15,796 bases of DNA from an uncultured Clostridia bacterium (lineage in GTDB: Bacteria > Bacillota > Clostridia > Christensenellales > UBA1242), in assembly GCA_947589615.1 (NCBI GenBank), contig CANQBU010000013.1:1-15796 (forward strand). The letters are read 5' to 3'. A model generated the notes under the pieces. It searched no databases and was not told the origin of the DNA. It was given only the letters and a program-made list of their open reading frames with translations. Both the position numbers and the translations under genes were made by a program. Shown piece after piece: positions 15,169 to 15,796 of the stretch (positions within the stretch are counted from its first letter, which is position 1; each line of letters begins with the position of its first letter).

Positions 15169-15796
15169 TTAAGGTTTTAAAGTTTCATAGTAGTCGCCCA
15201 AAATGTCTTTTAACTCATCAGGCACATTTCTATCCTCTAGTTCATTCTCAAAACTTCCGCGGTCAAAATCTTCCTTGTAATCCTGAGTTCCATCAATCAC
15301 TTTGTTGTTTTGACGGTCTTTGCTTCCGCTGCTACCCGAATTCCCCTGTCCAGTTTGGCCGCCACCATCTTCGCCTTTTGAATCATCATCTCCATCATCG
15401 CCTTTATCGGGATTTTGAGAGTCATCTCCCTTTTCAAGTTCGCCGTCTGCGTCTTCGTCAATTTGTTTATTCTTTTCAAAAAGTGCATATATCACCATAT
15501 CTTCACGCACGTTTATTTCTGTTCGTGGATTGGATTGATTTGCAAGTCGATTTGCATTTACATCTACCCACGCGACAAAGTGATAGCCTTTTGCGGGAAT
15601 CGCCGCAACCGCTTTTGTGTAATGACCTTTTTCAACCTTTTGAACGGCCTCACCATTTATCGTTCCAGTTCCTTCCTCATAGATTCTGTATGTAACTGTA
15701 AATGTTTGAGTTTTCTCTTCGGGAATGGTTTGTGTCTCTTCCGAAATGAACACATCTGCCGCCGAAAGCATTGACATCGTTGTTGTGCCTGCGGCA
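15169..15796 (-). CDS. Secreted acidic protein with InlB-type repeat, 5' end outside the window
   Basis: The frame is open from the right edge. Its first visible residues (AAGTTTMSMLSAADVF) look like the end of a signal peptide with a cut near LSA-AD, and the ATG at 15777 has no ribosome-binding site, so the gene very likely begins outside the window. Counting from that Met, residues 25-101 resemble a divergent InlB B-repeat (GTGTINGE ... AAIPAKGYHFVAWVD ... REDMVIYALFEK), a beta-grasp-like fold used in surface proteins. Residues 103-155 are a low-complexity linker rich in Asp, Glu, Gly and Ser. The last 45 residues are charged and end in NVPDELKDILGDYYETL, which recalls a short helical tail, roughly 'P-x-E-x-R-x-x-[IV]-x-x-Y-[FY]-x-x-L', that I associate with proteins encoded in MoxR/Bat-type operons. 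It is 21 bases upstream of the BatA-type gene, in the same operon. Function is unknown; an accessory or scaffold role outside the membrane is inferred. Confidence 0.75.
   Translation of the reverse strand, partial: AAGTTTMSMLSAADVFISEETQTIPEEKTQTFTVTYRIYEEGTGTINGEAVQKVEKGHYTKAVAAIPAKGYHFVAWVDVNANRLANQSNPRTEINVREDMVIYALFEKNKQIDEDADGELEKGDDSQNPDKGDDGDDDSKGEDGGGQTGQGNSGSSGSKDRQNNKVIDGTQDYKEDFDRGSFENELEDRNVPDELKDILGDYYETLKP

Noticed and set aside
15378..15774. Plus-strand open frames of 105 and 119 codons opposite the acidic InlB-repeat protein
   Set aside because: They have no ribosome-binding site or recognisable domain and arise from the skewed composition of the acidic linker on the opposite strand.

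Overview
The window looks like chromosome from a low-GC, Gram-positive-type anaerobe of the Bacillota, most likely an uncultured gut Clostridia-like lineage. The evidence is AT-rich DNA, strong GGAG/GAGG ribosome-binding sites, near-consensus TTGACA-N17-TAAAAT promoters, a tandem DUF1540-like Cys protein, and a very large secreted mucinase-type protein with BspA-like repeats. No long reading frame needs a recoded stop, so the standard bacterial code fits. The only universal marker is ribosomal protein L9, so the lineage is an inference. I see no tRNA, rRNA, CRISPR array, transposase or phage gene.

Layout. (1) 107-1689, minus strand: a strong promoter drives rplI (L9) and, 12 bases later, a MoxR-like AAA+ ATPase; a hairpin plus U-tract ends the unit. 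(2) 1751-2766, plus strand: a small protein with two DUF1540-like four-Cys modules and its own terminator, then a Nudix hydrolase strikingly like animal MTH1/NUDT1 with its own promoter. A bidirectional terminator separates it from the next gene. (3) 2806-9708, minus strand: a single 2283-residue surface protein. It has a signal peptide, a Peptidase M60 zinc domain, PA14-like and F5/8C/CBM32-like modules, BspA-like leucine-rich repeats, a long tail of Cys-bearing repeats and a C-terminal membrane anchor. It has its own promoter. (4) 9761-15796, minus strand: an operon entering from the right edge. It encodes a secreted acidic protein with an InlB-type repeat (5' end cut by the window), a BatA-type membrane VWA protein that starts at TTG, a 967-residue membrane protein with two VWA domains around a GATase1-like domain, and a second Nudix gene broken by a one-base frameshift. 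A terminator follows.

How the genes may work together. Region 4 has the hallmarks of a MoxR/Bat (AAA+ plus VWA) envelope system; its usual MoxR and DUF58 genes would be expected just right of the window. Region 3 encodes a host-glycoprotein-degrading and adhesive surface enzyme. The MoxR-like ATPase in region 1 lies about 9 kb from the VWA genes with several unrelated transcription units between, so a link to them is only a hypothesis. The Nudix proteins would act in nucleotide-pool cleaning.

The best candidates for something new are the Cys-rich tail of the M60 protein, the paired VWA operon with its unusual metal sites, the rplI-AAA+ pairing, the altered MTH1-like pocket, and the frameshifted Nudix gene.
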